A DNA stretch of 64,000 nucleotides, from positions 11,800,337 through 11,864,336 of the forward strand of contig NC_060064.1 of the NCBI RefSeq assembly GCF_020283565.1, read 5' to 3'. This DNA comes from Trifolium pratense (lineage: Eukaryota; Streptophyta; Magnoliopsida; Fabales; Fabaceae). Shown piece after piece: positions 55,123-64,000 of this stretch (position 1 is its first letter; the number at the start of each line of letters is the position of its first letter). Below the pieces are notes generated by a model. The model did no database searches, was not told the DNA's origin, and worked only from the letters and a program-made list of their open reading frames with translations. A program made the translations under genes and the position numbers.

Positions 55123-55247
55123 CTCCTCCCGTCCCAAAATATAAGCAAAAAGTGGTCAACCAAAGTGGATGTATTTGGATAAAAATTTAGTCCAAATACA
55201 TTCATTTTGGTTGACCACTTTTTGCTTATATTTTGGGACGGAGGGAG
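55123..55247. mobile_element. Stowaway MITE (125 bp), nearly perfect hairpin
   Basis: CTCCTCCCGTCCCAAAATATAAG and its inverted partner CTTATATTTTGGGACGGAGGGAG, with TA on both sides (55121-55122 and 55248-55249). The arms pair almost throughout (inner GTGGTCAACCAAA / TTTGGTTGACCAC), so the copy looks young. Confidence 0.95.
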
Positions 55248-55850
55248 TACATACTTTTGACAAATTTATTGGTATAATCATTTTTCTTATAATTAAAAGA
55301 CAAAAGTAATATTCTAAAATAAATTTATATAAGAGGGTATGTTTGAAAGAAGAAAAAAAATAAGTGCATTGTATTTAGAGAGAACACAATTCTTAAGTTT
55401 GTTGAGTCTAGTCAAAAAAAAGTTTCTTGAGTCTTGAAAGGCCGTTTGCTCCTTTATGCTATGGAAAGGAAGTTGGACATACATGGTTTGTTACTTTGTT
55501 TATTGATTTCCTTTGTTTTTGTTGTACAAAAATTGAATTGTAATTATTCTAGTGAGCTTTCATTAGACCAATCATCTATTCAACTAATTTATGATATTAC
55601 GATTAAGAGTGAGCTGGAACCAGAACTAACTTTTGAATCAGATTAGTCCGGTGAACCGGATACTGGTGGTAAAAAAAAAAAAAGTGCAAAGATTGAGAAG
55701 GAGCACCGTTTTGTCACATAGTGTGGTATAATAATATTAATGTTATTTAACTTCTTATATAGCACTCAATTATCATCCAACACTCAAAATTAAAAAGCAG
55801 GCTAAAGTTATTCATATGTGATATTTGTTCGCAAAAAAGTTACTAAAACA

Positions 55851-56685
55851 ATGACTTCGAGTGGAAGTTCTTCATCCCATGAAATTCATGGTGCTCCTAC
55901 ATGCAATTGTGAAAAAAGGTGTGTCATATTCATATCAAGTACAGCTAAGAATCCTAACAGACGTTTCTTTGGATGTACATATTTTAATGAGGTAAATGAG
56001 TAGCTGTATTTTAAAATCCCTAGTATAATTGCACATTTTGAACCCACCATTTTATTTAGTAGTAATTAATATTTAAGTTAAGTAAATAATGTATTTGTTG
56101 TTGTTTATGATGAAAATTTGAGTTTTGATTTTTATGTTTTTTAAGATTTAAATTTTTGATGAAAATGGTGATGAACATGAATTTTTTTGGTTTCTAGACA
56201 ATTTTGGTAAAATAGAAAAACATAATAGATCGAAATGAAAAAAAAAAAAAAAAAACTAAAGTATTATCTGAGATTTAAGTTATTAAGAGATTGTGGATCT
56301 AATTTTGCCTTAATTTTTGCTTACAATATTGTAGAAAAATACACCAAATTGTAACTATTTTATGTGGGAGGACGAATTCATTGCGTCCCAGGCTAGAATG
56401 GTTCAGTTGAAAGAAACCGCGATTATTAATCATTACGAGAGAGATATGGAAGCCATGAAAATTCAGATGAATAGGGATCTTGAAGCTAAAATCAATCAGT
56501 TGGAGAAGGATATATTATTGGCGAAGGACATATTAGAGCGGGATATTGAAGCTGTGAGATTTCAAGTGAATGAATCGCGAGTGACGAGAATGAATTGGAA
56601 ACAATATGTTGGAATGTTAGGGCTTTTGATTGTGGCTTTTGTTATATTTTTTTGCATTTGGAAGTACACAAAATTGTCTAAGTAA
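55851..56685 (+). CDS. GRF-type zinc finger, coiled-coil, membrane-anchored protein (copy B)
   Basis: Two exons, 55851-55991 and 56335-56685, with the same intron position and phase as copy A, give 163 residues. The finger reads CNCEKRCVIFISSTAKNPNRRFFGC...CNYFMWEDEF. The helical segment (LEAKINQLEKDILLAKDILERD) is slightly longer than in copy A and the hydrophobic tail is MLGLLIVAFVIFFCIW. Homology with copy A extends upstream at least from GAATTCTTAAGTTT, including a shared short tail insertion, so the genes arose by segmental duplication. Copy B escaped the triplication seen at copy A. Confidence 0.85.
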
Positions 56686-57353
56686 TTATGTATTGGGTTG
56701 TTTTACCCTTGGTTTTTGCAGTTTGCAGTGTTCCTCATTTATTGTTTTTTCTTTTAGCTTGTAGTTTTGTTTTTCCCTTCTTTGTAATAATGGGTTTGAG
56801 TATTTCATGTACTATTTTCATGTCACTTAAAAAAAGATTTGCATTATCATGTATGTATTTTGTTTGTAATCAAATGTGTGCAATGTAATGAAGTGGACAA
56901 TAGTCAATAGTGATCAAATTTGAACTTGTTTTTATGCAATTTCTTCTTTTACATTGCTTTTTATGTGTCAAAACATGGCAAGTACTCAAAATTGACAATC
57001 CACAATAGTAACCTTCATCATAGGAGAATTCTATAAAAAAAATCCACAACATTTGGCAAAGAAATGCTATCATAAGTGTACTAAAAATCAAAACAAATGT
57101 ACCATCTCCACACGAAACAGATTCATGCTGTGCATTTTAATACAATTTTCACGCTGTATTGTATCAGAACTGTCCAATCTATAATGTACGGCCGATATCA
57201 TTTAAGAGAATTTTATATCAGCATTAATATGTACCGTCTGAAGAAGCATAACAGCTACAATACAAGGGCACCAAACAGAGGCACAATGATACCAATTCCA
57301 CACAAGTTTGGTTTCCCATATGCCCATATTCAGTTTCCCATTAAATTTCTTCT
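56686..57353. other. 3' flank of GRF copy B
   Basis: T-rich likely 3' UTR followed by unremarkable AT-rich DNA. Confidence 0.4.
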
Positions 57354-57774
57354 TCTTTTTTTGACTTTTTTACCAAATAAGTGTAGTTTTTTAAAAAATT
57401 ATCAAAAGGGTGGACGTCGTCGTTGCCATGTACGACTTACACACTACTTTCATTTTTTTTTTCTAGCTTTTAAGCAAAGTCGTCGTTGCTATGTACGACT
57501 TTGATTTTTTTTTTTCAATTTTTAATGAAAGTCGTCACTACCATTGACGACTTTCAATTTTTTTTTTTGAAAACTAAGAATTCAATAAAAGACGTAAACA
57601 TTGCAAACATTAATAATTTTTAAGACTTAGAAACTATTTAAACATTCACTCTTTATTGGGACAATTATTTTTTTATGTCACTCAGTGCGACATAAACCAT
57701 ATTTTCTTGTTTTGTTAGAAATAGTTACATCCATCTCGTTATGTATTCTAGTTGTATTGGGTCTACCCCTATTA

Positions 57775-57987
57775 TGTCTTCTCATGTTACGCTTAGGTTT
57801 TAATGTTGGACCCGAATATGAAGTTCAATAATCTTCACTACCAAGAGGATGAAATTCATGTATGTAAACTTTATAGATGTAGTCCAGTGTGTAAATTGGG
57901 TCGATATAAGCACCACAATTAACATTGCAATAGGCACAATCACATGTGAACACGGATATTTGAGTGCTCGAAATTCTCCATAGTCAC
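57775..57987 (-). pseudogene. MULE transposase C-terminal SWIM finger remnant
   Basis: The minus strand reads CDYGEFRALKYPCSHVI, then after a frame change AYCNVNCGAYIDPIYTLDYI and YKVYIHEFHPLGSEDY with a stop. This matches the SWIM zinc-finger end of Mutator transposases (CDCGEFQ..RYPCSHV), with one metal ligand changed (C to Y). Only this piece survives. Confidence 0.75.
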
Positions 57988-57992
57988 ACAAC

Positions 57993-58447
57993 TGATCTTA
58001 ACTGTTGATCAGAACAGGTAGAAGGCCAGCTGGAAGTCCGTTGAGCAGATGGTAGGCAGCAAGTCCGAGCGGATGATCCACGGAGGGGGGGGGTTGTACC
58101 TGCAGGTGCTCCGATGCCTAAGTCAGTAAGGGTAGAGAGCAAAAGAGATACTAGAGAGAAGTTAGAGAGAGAGAGTAATTGCAATAATGAATAGTGTCTA
58201 CCTTGCTCTCCCAAGAGGGAGAGTATTTATAGCCCCCAGCTCTGGGCCAAAGGTCCTCTTAGTGGGCTGGACTAGCCAAGGCCCATTAAGAGGGACTGCC
58301 AAGATATTACCCTTAGATAGTGGGTAGAGTAGTAATTTTACCCTATCTTGGTGGAGAGGTTGTGCCATGCTGACATGGAGGTGGTTGGGCAAGCCATGTG
58401 GACTTTGTGAGGGTCTAGGTGGACTAGCATTAGTCTAGTCCAGAACA
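57993..58447 (-). mobile_element. Solo LTR, same family as 50435-50855
   Basis: On the minus strand it starts TGTTCTGGACTAGACT and ends ...TGATCAACAGTTAAGATCA. The duplication ACAAC is exact (57988-57992 and 58448-58452). It inserted into the MULE and is therefore younger than that element. Confidence 0.88.
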
Positions 58448-58728
58448 ACAACCAAGTATTTAAATTCTTAGTTTGTGAAAGAAAAAAAAATTGAAAGTCG
58501 TCAATGATAGTGACGACTTTTATTAAAAAATTGAAGAAAAAAAAAATCAAAGTCGTACATGGCAACAAAGACTTTGCTTAAAAGTTTAAAAAAAAAAAAT
58601 GAAGTAGTATATAAATCGTACATGACAATGACGACTTACACCCTTTTAGTAATTTTTTAAAAAATTGCACTTCTTTGATAATATACTATTAAAATTACAC
58701 CTTTTTGGTAAAAAAAATCTCTTTTTTT

Positions 58729-60031
58729 TTCTCTCTTATGAAAGAGAGTATTTGTTGTGACACATTGTTACAAAAGCTAGAATTACTCTAATGAAAGCAC
58801 AAAGGAAATAAAAGTAAAACAAGATAAATAAAACATTTTTATGGAGGGCTGAATATGGAAACATATAGTCGAGTATAGTACAGGTCTCGGGTCGATAGTT
58901 GCATGGGTGAGTTAGTAAAAATGTATATCTTGATAACCAAAACCAATCAAACGATAGGTTGCAAATTAATTTTTTTTCGAGTCCAAGTGCCTCGATCCTC
59001 TCTCTCTCATGAGAGAAATGTTATATAGTTTACAACTTTGTAATATGTTGAGAGAAAATATACTCTAATATTTTAGGTCTATTTTAATTTCTACTTCTCA
59101 TCTAATTAATCTATATTTTTATCTTTGAATCAACAAATTTTAAACAAAGTAATTGTATTTCACTCTCTTTATTGTTCATTTTGTTCTTTTATATTTTGTT
59201 ATCTTGTGCACGATGTGTTGAATCATTTGAACAATAAAAATTTATGGTTCAATAAAATTTTAGATGTAGTAAAAAAGTTTCAATCTCAACCATTAAATTC
59301 AACTCGTTCTACAAGTCACTCATATGATCGACCTGATACCCAAATAAACTGAAGATGTATCGAAATTGAATCCAACTAAAAAGATTACAATTTTTATCGA
59401 TTTGACAATTTTCAACGAAACCCAAAAGAACCGGACTGATATTCATCCCTGTATATATCATTAACCAATTAATGAGCTAATATAATGTATTGTACATGAG
59501 TACGTACATGACAATGATGATTTTGATATGTCTAATTAGGCTTTGTCTAACATGAATAAGTGGAGAAAGTCCTCCACACGATGCCAGGGACGGATCTGGC
59601 GGGGGGCAGGCAGTGGCCAAGGCACCCCCTCCCCTGAATCTCTTACATACATATGTTATATATACATATATAATATATATTTCACTCCAACTCTAACACT
59701 AATATACTATATATACTTAGTATTATAATTCATGTTTCGATTTATAGGAATATTGCATGTAATATATATATGGGCTGGTGTGCGAACTCTAGTGTATACA
59801 TCTACTTTTTCATTTTAAAAATGAAATTCTAACTACTGAACTACTTGATAAAAATAATTATAATCTATAATTAAAATTACATTATTATTTATCATTTACA
59901 TTTGTTAATTGATATGCATGTACGATATAAAAATATTTACACCGTCCAACAATTATAAGCGTTAGATATTAAAAATAAAACCCTTTAATTAAATTTATTT
60001 AAAAAAATCCTATAAATGGTGATTTTTGATT
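58729..60031. other. Intergenic stretch with TE scraps
   Basis: No gene seen. CAGGGACGGATCTGGCGGGG at 59586 looks like a hAT-type terminus without a partner, and AATGAAATTCTAACTACTGAAC...TTGATAAAAATAA at about 59819-59857 resembles the 3' part of the SINE at 529-659. Confidence 0.4.
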
Positions 60032-60042
60032 AAAAAAATTCA

Positions 60043-60116
60043 ATCGGTCCAAGTGGTAAGAGTGTTTGGTTCCTTTAGTAGGTGGTCAAAGGTTCAATAT
60101 TGGACTCATGCGTATG
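60043..60116 (+). mobile_element. Short SINE with 11-bp target duplication
   Basis: Box A-like GGTCCAAGTGGTAAGAGTG and box B-like AAAGGTTCAATATTGG lie in 74 bp. AAAAAAATTCA flanks it at 60032-60042 and 60117-60127. It is essentially a tRNA-like head with almost no body. Confidence 0.75.
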
Positions 60117-60161
60117 AAAAAAATTCAGTTGAGAGGGAATAACTTCGTATTTATAACATTA

Positions 60162-60191
60162 CTAGGAATAAACCCGTGCGTTGCACGGGTT
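60162..60191 (-). mobile_element. Helitron 3' terminus, minus strand
   Basis: On the minus strand a hairpin (AACCCGTGC AAC GCACGGGTT, 60171-60191) is followed by TATTC and CTAG (60162-60165), then a host T. The hairpin sequence is related to that at 27529-27548. The element body should extend right from here; its 5' end was not found. Confidence 0.8.
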
Positions 60192-60309
60192 CGATTAAAA
60201 TATATAATTAAAATATTTTTATAAATAAAAAAATAATCATTGTGATAACTATAATCACATATAGTTAAATAATATATATTATTTTAAAATATGATTATGT
60301 TTAATATTA

Positions 60310-60700
60310 GTATATGAGTAAAAAAAAAAGTTGTTTAGAAATATTAGATTTTTTATTAATTTATATCGTAGTTTGTTTATATTTTAATGTAATAGATCTC
60401 TTATAATATTTCATAAGTTTGAAAGGATGTATCATTTTTTATTTTATTAGTGTAATTATATAAGATTTTAGTTTTCTTTATATGAGTTGCAATTTTATAG
60501 TCAAATGTCACTTTGTTTTTTATTTTTGATGTATTCCTTATTTTATTATTTTCAATAAGAGTTGGAGGCATACCTAATTATACTTGTAGACAATATTGCT
60601 CATGAGAAATGTTAAAATAAGTTTTGATTATAGAATATGATTCATATATGGTGGCTTTGCATATTTGTTCCACGTGATCTCATTTTTTGAAAATTATGTA
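60310..60700. repeat. Direct repeat A1 of Helitron-like body
   Basis: From AAAAAAGTTGTTTAGAAATATTAG to GTGATCTCATTTTTTGAAAATTA, this segment recurs in the same orientation at 63715-64000 with ~10-15% change and small gaps by eye. Confidence 0.8.
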
Positions 60701-63149
60701 TCAAATAGTGTATTTGCTTACTACGTTCTATGCAATTTAAGGTTCCAAATAGCTTATCTACTTACTCATCTCTCGTTCTCTTGGAGTTTATTCTCACTTA
60801 TTCACTTGGTGAAATTTTATTCCAACTTTATTAGTCCCAATTTTTTAGTCTATTGTTTGGTTCACATTTATTTTTGCTTGGTCCTTTTGTTTTTGGTTTG
60901 TTTTTCTTTTACTTGGCGAGGTTTGTGTCTCTTCAAAATTATTGTTAGTTTTTGTCCCTCTTATTTAATATTTTCTTGAACATTTATTTTATTTTTTCTT
61001 ATTATATTATATAAACTTGAATATTTGTTGTTGTTAATATATAAGTTTGGACGAAGATTTTATATATTTGAATTTAGGATTAATTATTTGGTTAAGGTAA
61101 AGAAAGTCTTATAGATGAATTTAAGATTTAACATGTGTCATCTTCTTATTTGCTTAAAGAAATGTCATCTTATTCTTATAAATATTCCACTATTTTATTT
61201 TCAGCCGTAACGTAAATAATATTTTAGAATATGTACTTAATTTATCCAAAAAATTATATTATTATGTAAATTAAATTAATAATTTTTGAATTATTGATGA
61301 ATTTTAGTTGTGTGTAAATATGTTTAAATATATGTGTGATTATATTTTCTAAATATATGTAAATATATTTTAACATCTACGGTTTTAATAATTTCTAAAA
61401 TTTATTTTGACAAATGAGTATCAACAATTTTTATTTAATAATTTTTGTCTTTTTTTAATTTAATTTAGAAAGTTTTTAGTACAATTCTAAGTGGGAGGAA
61501 AAAGTATTTAGCACAATTCTTTTCATCGATTCATTTTATGGTTGTAAGAATAAGATGACATGCGTAGATTAAAATAGGACCGTCTATTAAAATTCATATA
61601 TATTCATATTGAACCATCCAGAATTAGGCAAATGTTATACGATAAATGCATGAAGATTATATATTTGGACAACCTCTAAGTCAAGTTGAATCAATATACT
61701 TCTTGCATGTATTACAATTATAAGAACCGCATGACTTGAGTGTCAACTACAAAAAAAAAAATTATTTTAATTTCTACTTTGTTTTTGTTTCTATATTTCT
61801 CTTGATCGAGATCAAGTAGATCACCTACACATTGTAGACAATATAATATTTAAAAATGAGACACATATTTATATTTCTAAATTATTTGGATTGTCCTCTT
61901 TTAATTGAATGCCTCCAACCTCAATATACCCTCGACCTATATAAATTTTAAGGCACTTCAAAATCAATAAATAGAAGTCTCTTTTATCCTCTTCAACTTA
62001 TTCACATGAAAAAAATTAATTATATTCCTATTAATCAGCAATTTTTTATACAAATCTTCTACCTTATATAAAATAATAAATGAAAAAGAAAATAAGAAAC
62101 AAATAAGCTAAAACATTAGACTAATAAAATAATAAATGAAAAAGAAAAGTTGTCTAATTACAAACATTATATCAATTAAAAAAAATGATGGTTTACAAAC
62201 TCCCATTAGAGTTAAATACACATCCTTACACGATGTGTCATTTCATAGGCTTTATAAGGAGCAAGGATGCAACGTAAGCAAAAATAGAAGTATGTTTTAT
62301 CCTGTTCTCCTCCTTCACATGAAAAAATAGTCATATTCATATTAATCGATTCAACTCAAAGTTTAATTTAGAAAAATTCCAATTTACAAACATATTAATA
62401 GACAACTATCACATATATGTATATCAATTTCTTAATCAATCACATGTAGACATACCTGATATTCTAAGAGGTTAGACACTATCACCTACCAAGGACAAAA
62501 ACCAATATACTTATGATGTAACTATATATATGCACACGATAGCTTTTAAATCAATTCAAGACACTATAATGTGTAACTTTAACATATGGAAGGTGAAGAT
62601 GCATAACTTTTTCTCATGGAGATGTTAGACAAAGAAACCATAGAGTTTTTGCCATGAGATAGATAAATTAAAATTTTGTTAAAACATAGAAGCTAGACTT
62701 CAATGTAAATTTACATATTCAATATGGCGGTGATAATTAGCTTTTGGGTTAACTTTATATAGAGCTTGTGTTTGATAATTAGCTAAATTTACATATTCAA
62801 TTAGTGTCTCCAAGAATTCTTTGTTTTCAATTGCATTAATAGGGAATTGTAACATACAATATATATTTTAATAATATATTGCAATGCAATTAATAAAACA
62901 ATAACATGATGCATGGTTCCACCTTTCATTGCATGCAATTCATTTTTGTCTCAATTAAACAACAATAAATTGTGTTAGTTTTTTTTTTAATATATTATTA
63001 TTGCTTATTATTTATTATTAGAGTAACTCTATTATATGAAATATGAAAATGTTTTAATAGAGATAGAAACTTTTTTTATAGAGTGCCACTTCCAATTTCT
63101 TTTGAAAATCCATCCAATTTTTGATAATTCTAATGGATATGTATAAATC
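60701..63149. other. AT-rich stretch without genes
   Basis: No supported coding sequence. Minor direct repeats occur (a ~23-bp copy at about 62066 and 62128; a looser pair at 61975-62045 and 62280-62345). Confidence 0.45.
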
Positions 63150-63475
63150 GATATCGATAGTTGGTCCCTTTTAATTAAATTTTTCATTTGTCATTTAGGG
63201 ACCAATTAACTATGAAATGAAGAGAATTCCAATAGTCTTAGACACTTTTTTTTTTCTTTCTTAGTATTGAAAGAATATATTTTGTGGTTATATTGGTCCT
63301 TTTAATTAAATTTTTCATTTAGGAACCAATTAACTATGCAATGAAGAGAGACACACGTTTTTTTTATTAGTATTGAAAGAATTTCAATAGTCATGAATAT
63401 TTTGTGGTTATATAAATCTTATATATTAGTTGGTCCCTTTTAATTTAATTTTTCATTTTAGTTAGTTGGTCCCTT
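63150..63475. repeat. Degenerate tandem repeats (~130-bp unit, about 2.5 copies)
   Basis: Units share TTGGTCCTTTTAATTAAATT, TTTCATTTAGGAACCAATTAAC and TATTTTGTGGTTATAT, with indels between copies. Confidence 0.7.
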
Positions 63476-63619
63476 GTGTAAGAAGTTATATAGTGATAAT
63501 TTGATATATTGATAATTAAAATTAAAATGATTTAATTTAATTAAAGGAGATGATGAAAATGTTTTTTAATAGAGATTGTAAACTTTTCTTATAGTATAAA
63601 GGTAATAAAAAAAAATTTG

Positions 63620-63705
63620 GGGCCTAAATCCTTTACCAAAATTTTTTTTTTTTGGGGTCTAAATCTAGGGCTTGGGTCGCTTTACCCTTGGGCCGGCCCG
63701 TGTCT
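63620..63705. mobile_element. hAT-like terminus
   Basis: TTTGGGGCCTAAATCC...AGGGCTTGGGTCGC...CTTGGGCCGGCCCGTG matches the right end of the hAT at 53746-54431. No left end was found. It sits exactly where the second Helitron-like repeat begins. Confidence 0.6.
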
Positions 63706-63714
63706 ACAAATAAA

Positions 63715-64000
63715 TAAAAAAGTTGTTTATAAATGATATTTTTCATTGATTTATATCGTAGTTTTTTTTATATTTTAATGTAATAGATCTCTTATAATAT
63801 TTTATAAGTTTGAAAAGATGCATTATATTTTATTTTAGTAGTGTAATCGTAACTTTCTTTATATGAGTTGCAATTGTATAGTAAAATGTGGCCTTGCTTT
63901 TTATTTTTGATGTAACCCTTATTTATTTCAATAGAGTTGGAGGCACACATATATAAATACTTTTATTTACCGCGTGATCTCGTTTTTTGAAAATTACATA
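63715..64000. repeat. Direct repeat A2 of Helitron-like body
   Basis: Second copy of 60310-60700, running off the window. Confidence 0.8.

Larger units (their letters stand above)
57363..58719. mobile_element. Long-TIR Mutator-like element with transposase remnant
   Basis: Inverted arms of roughly 230 bp (57363-57595 and 58455-58719) repeat units such as GTCGTCGTTGCCATGTACGACTT. The 9-mer TCTTTTTTT flanks both sides (57354-57362 and 58720-58728); it is low in complexity but exact. Between the arms lie a decayed MULE transposase end (minus strand) and a solo LTR. Confidence 0.8.

Noticed and set aside
57097..57504. 135-codon plus-strand frame
   Set aside because: It runs into the MULE terminal arm, has no start context or family similarity, and the arm itself is repetitive.
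62136..62330. 64-codon frame
   Set aside because: AT-rich, overlaps local direct repeats, no signals of coding.

Overview
This is a gene-poor, AT-rich, intron-containing plant nuclear segment dominated by nested transposable elements. A legume of the Medicago/Trifolium type is my best guess. The guess rests on the overall look (a SIRE-type retrotransposon with an envelope-like ORF, tRNA-derived SINEs, an expanded GRF-finger family) and on no database comparison.

Layout. 0-5 kb: an apparently intact nine-exon family 3 glycoside hydrolase gene on the minus strand, with a SINE 7 bp past its stop codon. 5-13 kb: a Mutator-like element carrying a 42-bp minisatellite, an internally deleted Ty1/copia element, several MITEs, a CACTA element with a nested SINE, and a cluster of very short poly(A)-tailed insertions. 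13-14.5 kb: a small secreted peptide gene and a U5 snRNA locus with a complete snRNA-type promoter and 3' box. 16.7-19.7 kb: a PPR gene broken by frameshifts and by a second copy of the minisatellite element. 20-22.5 kb: a hAT element containing a CACTA terminus, then a broken BAHD acyltransferase copy. 23-27.6 kb: a probable Helitron whose 3' end is well defined and carries an ~80-bp tandem array. 27.9-35 kb: a two-exon GRF-finger gene whose second exon and downstream DNA, including a copia fragment, are tandemly repeated with a 2677-bp unit (two full, one partial). 35-48 kb: an old copia element split by a complete, apparently very young Sirevirus-type retrotransposon (982-bp LTRs, 5-bp target duplication, open gag-pol, and an in-frame envelope-like ORF behind a UAG-CAA-UUA stop). 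48.7-50.1 kb: an intact single-exon BAHD acyltransferase whose two signature motifs are altered. 50-58.7 kb: two solo LTRs of one family, foldback and Stowaway MITEs, a hAT with a nested MULE MITE, a second GRF-finger gene, and a MULE with long terminal inverted repeats. 58.7-64 kb: AT-rich DNA with a Helitron 3' end on the minus strand and duplicated Helitron-like sequence.

The likely functional host genes are the GH3 hydrolase, the secreted peptide, the U5 locus (possibly a pseudogene), the two GRF genes and the BAHD gene. They show no sign of a shared pathway. The rest is mobile DNA in which target-site duplications allow much of the insertion order to be read. The most unusual signal is a set of about ten 13-35 bp poly(A)- or poly(T)-containing insertions, each flanked by a 9-20 bp direct repeat, which look like extreme 5'-truncated products of target-primed retrotransposition.
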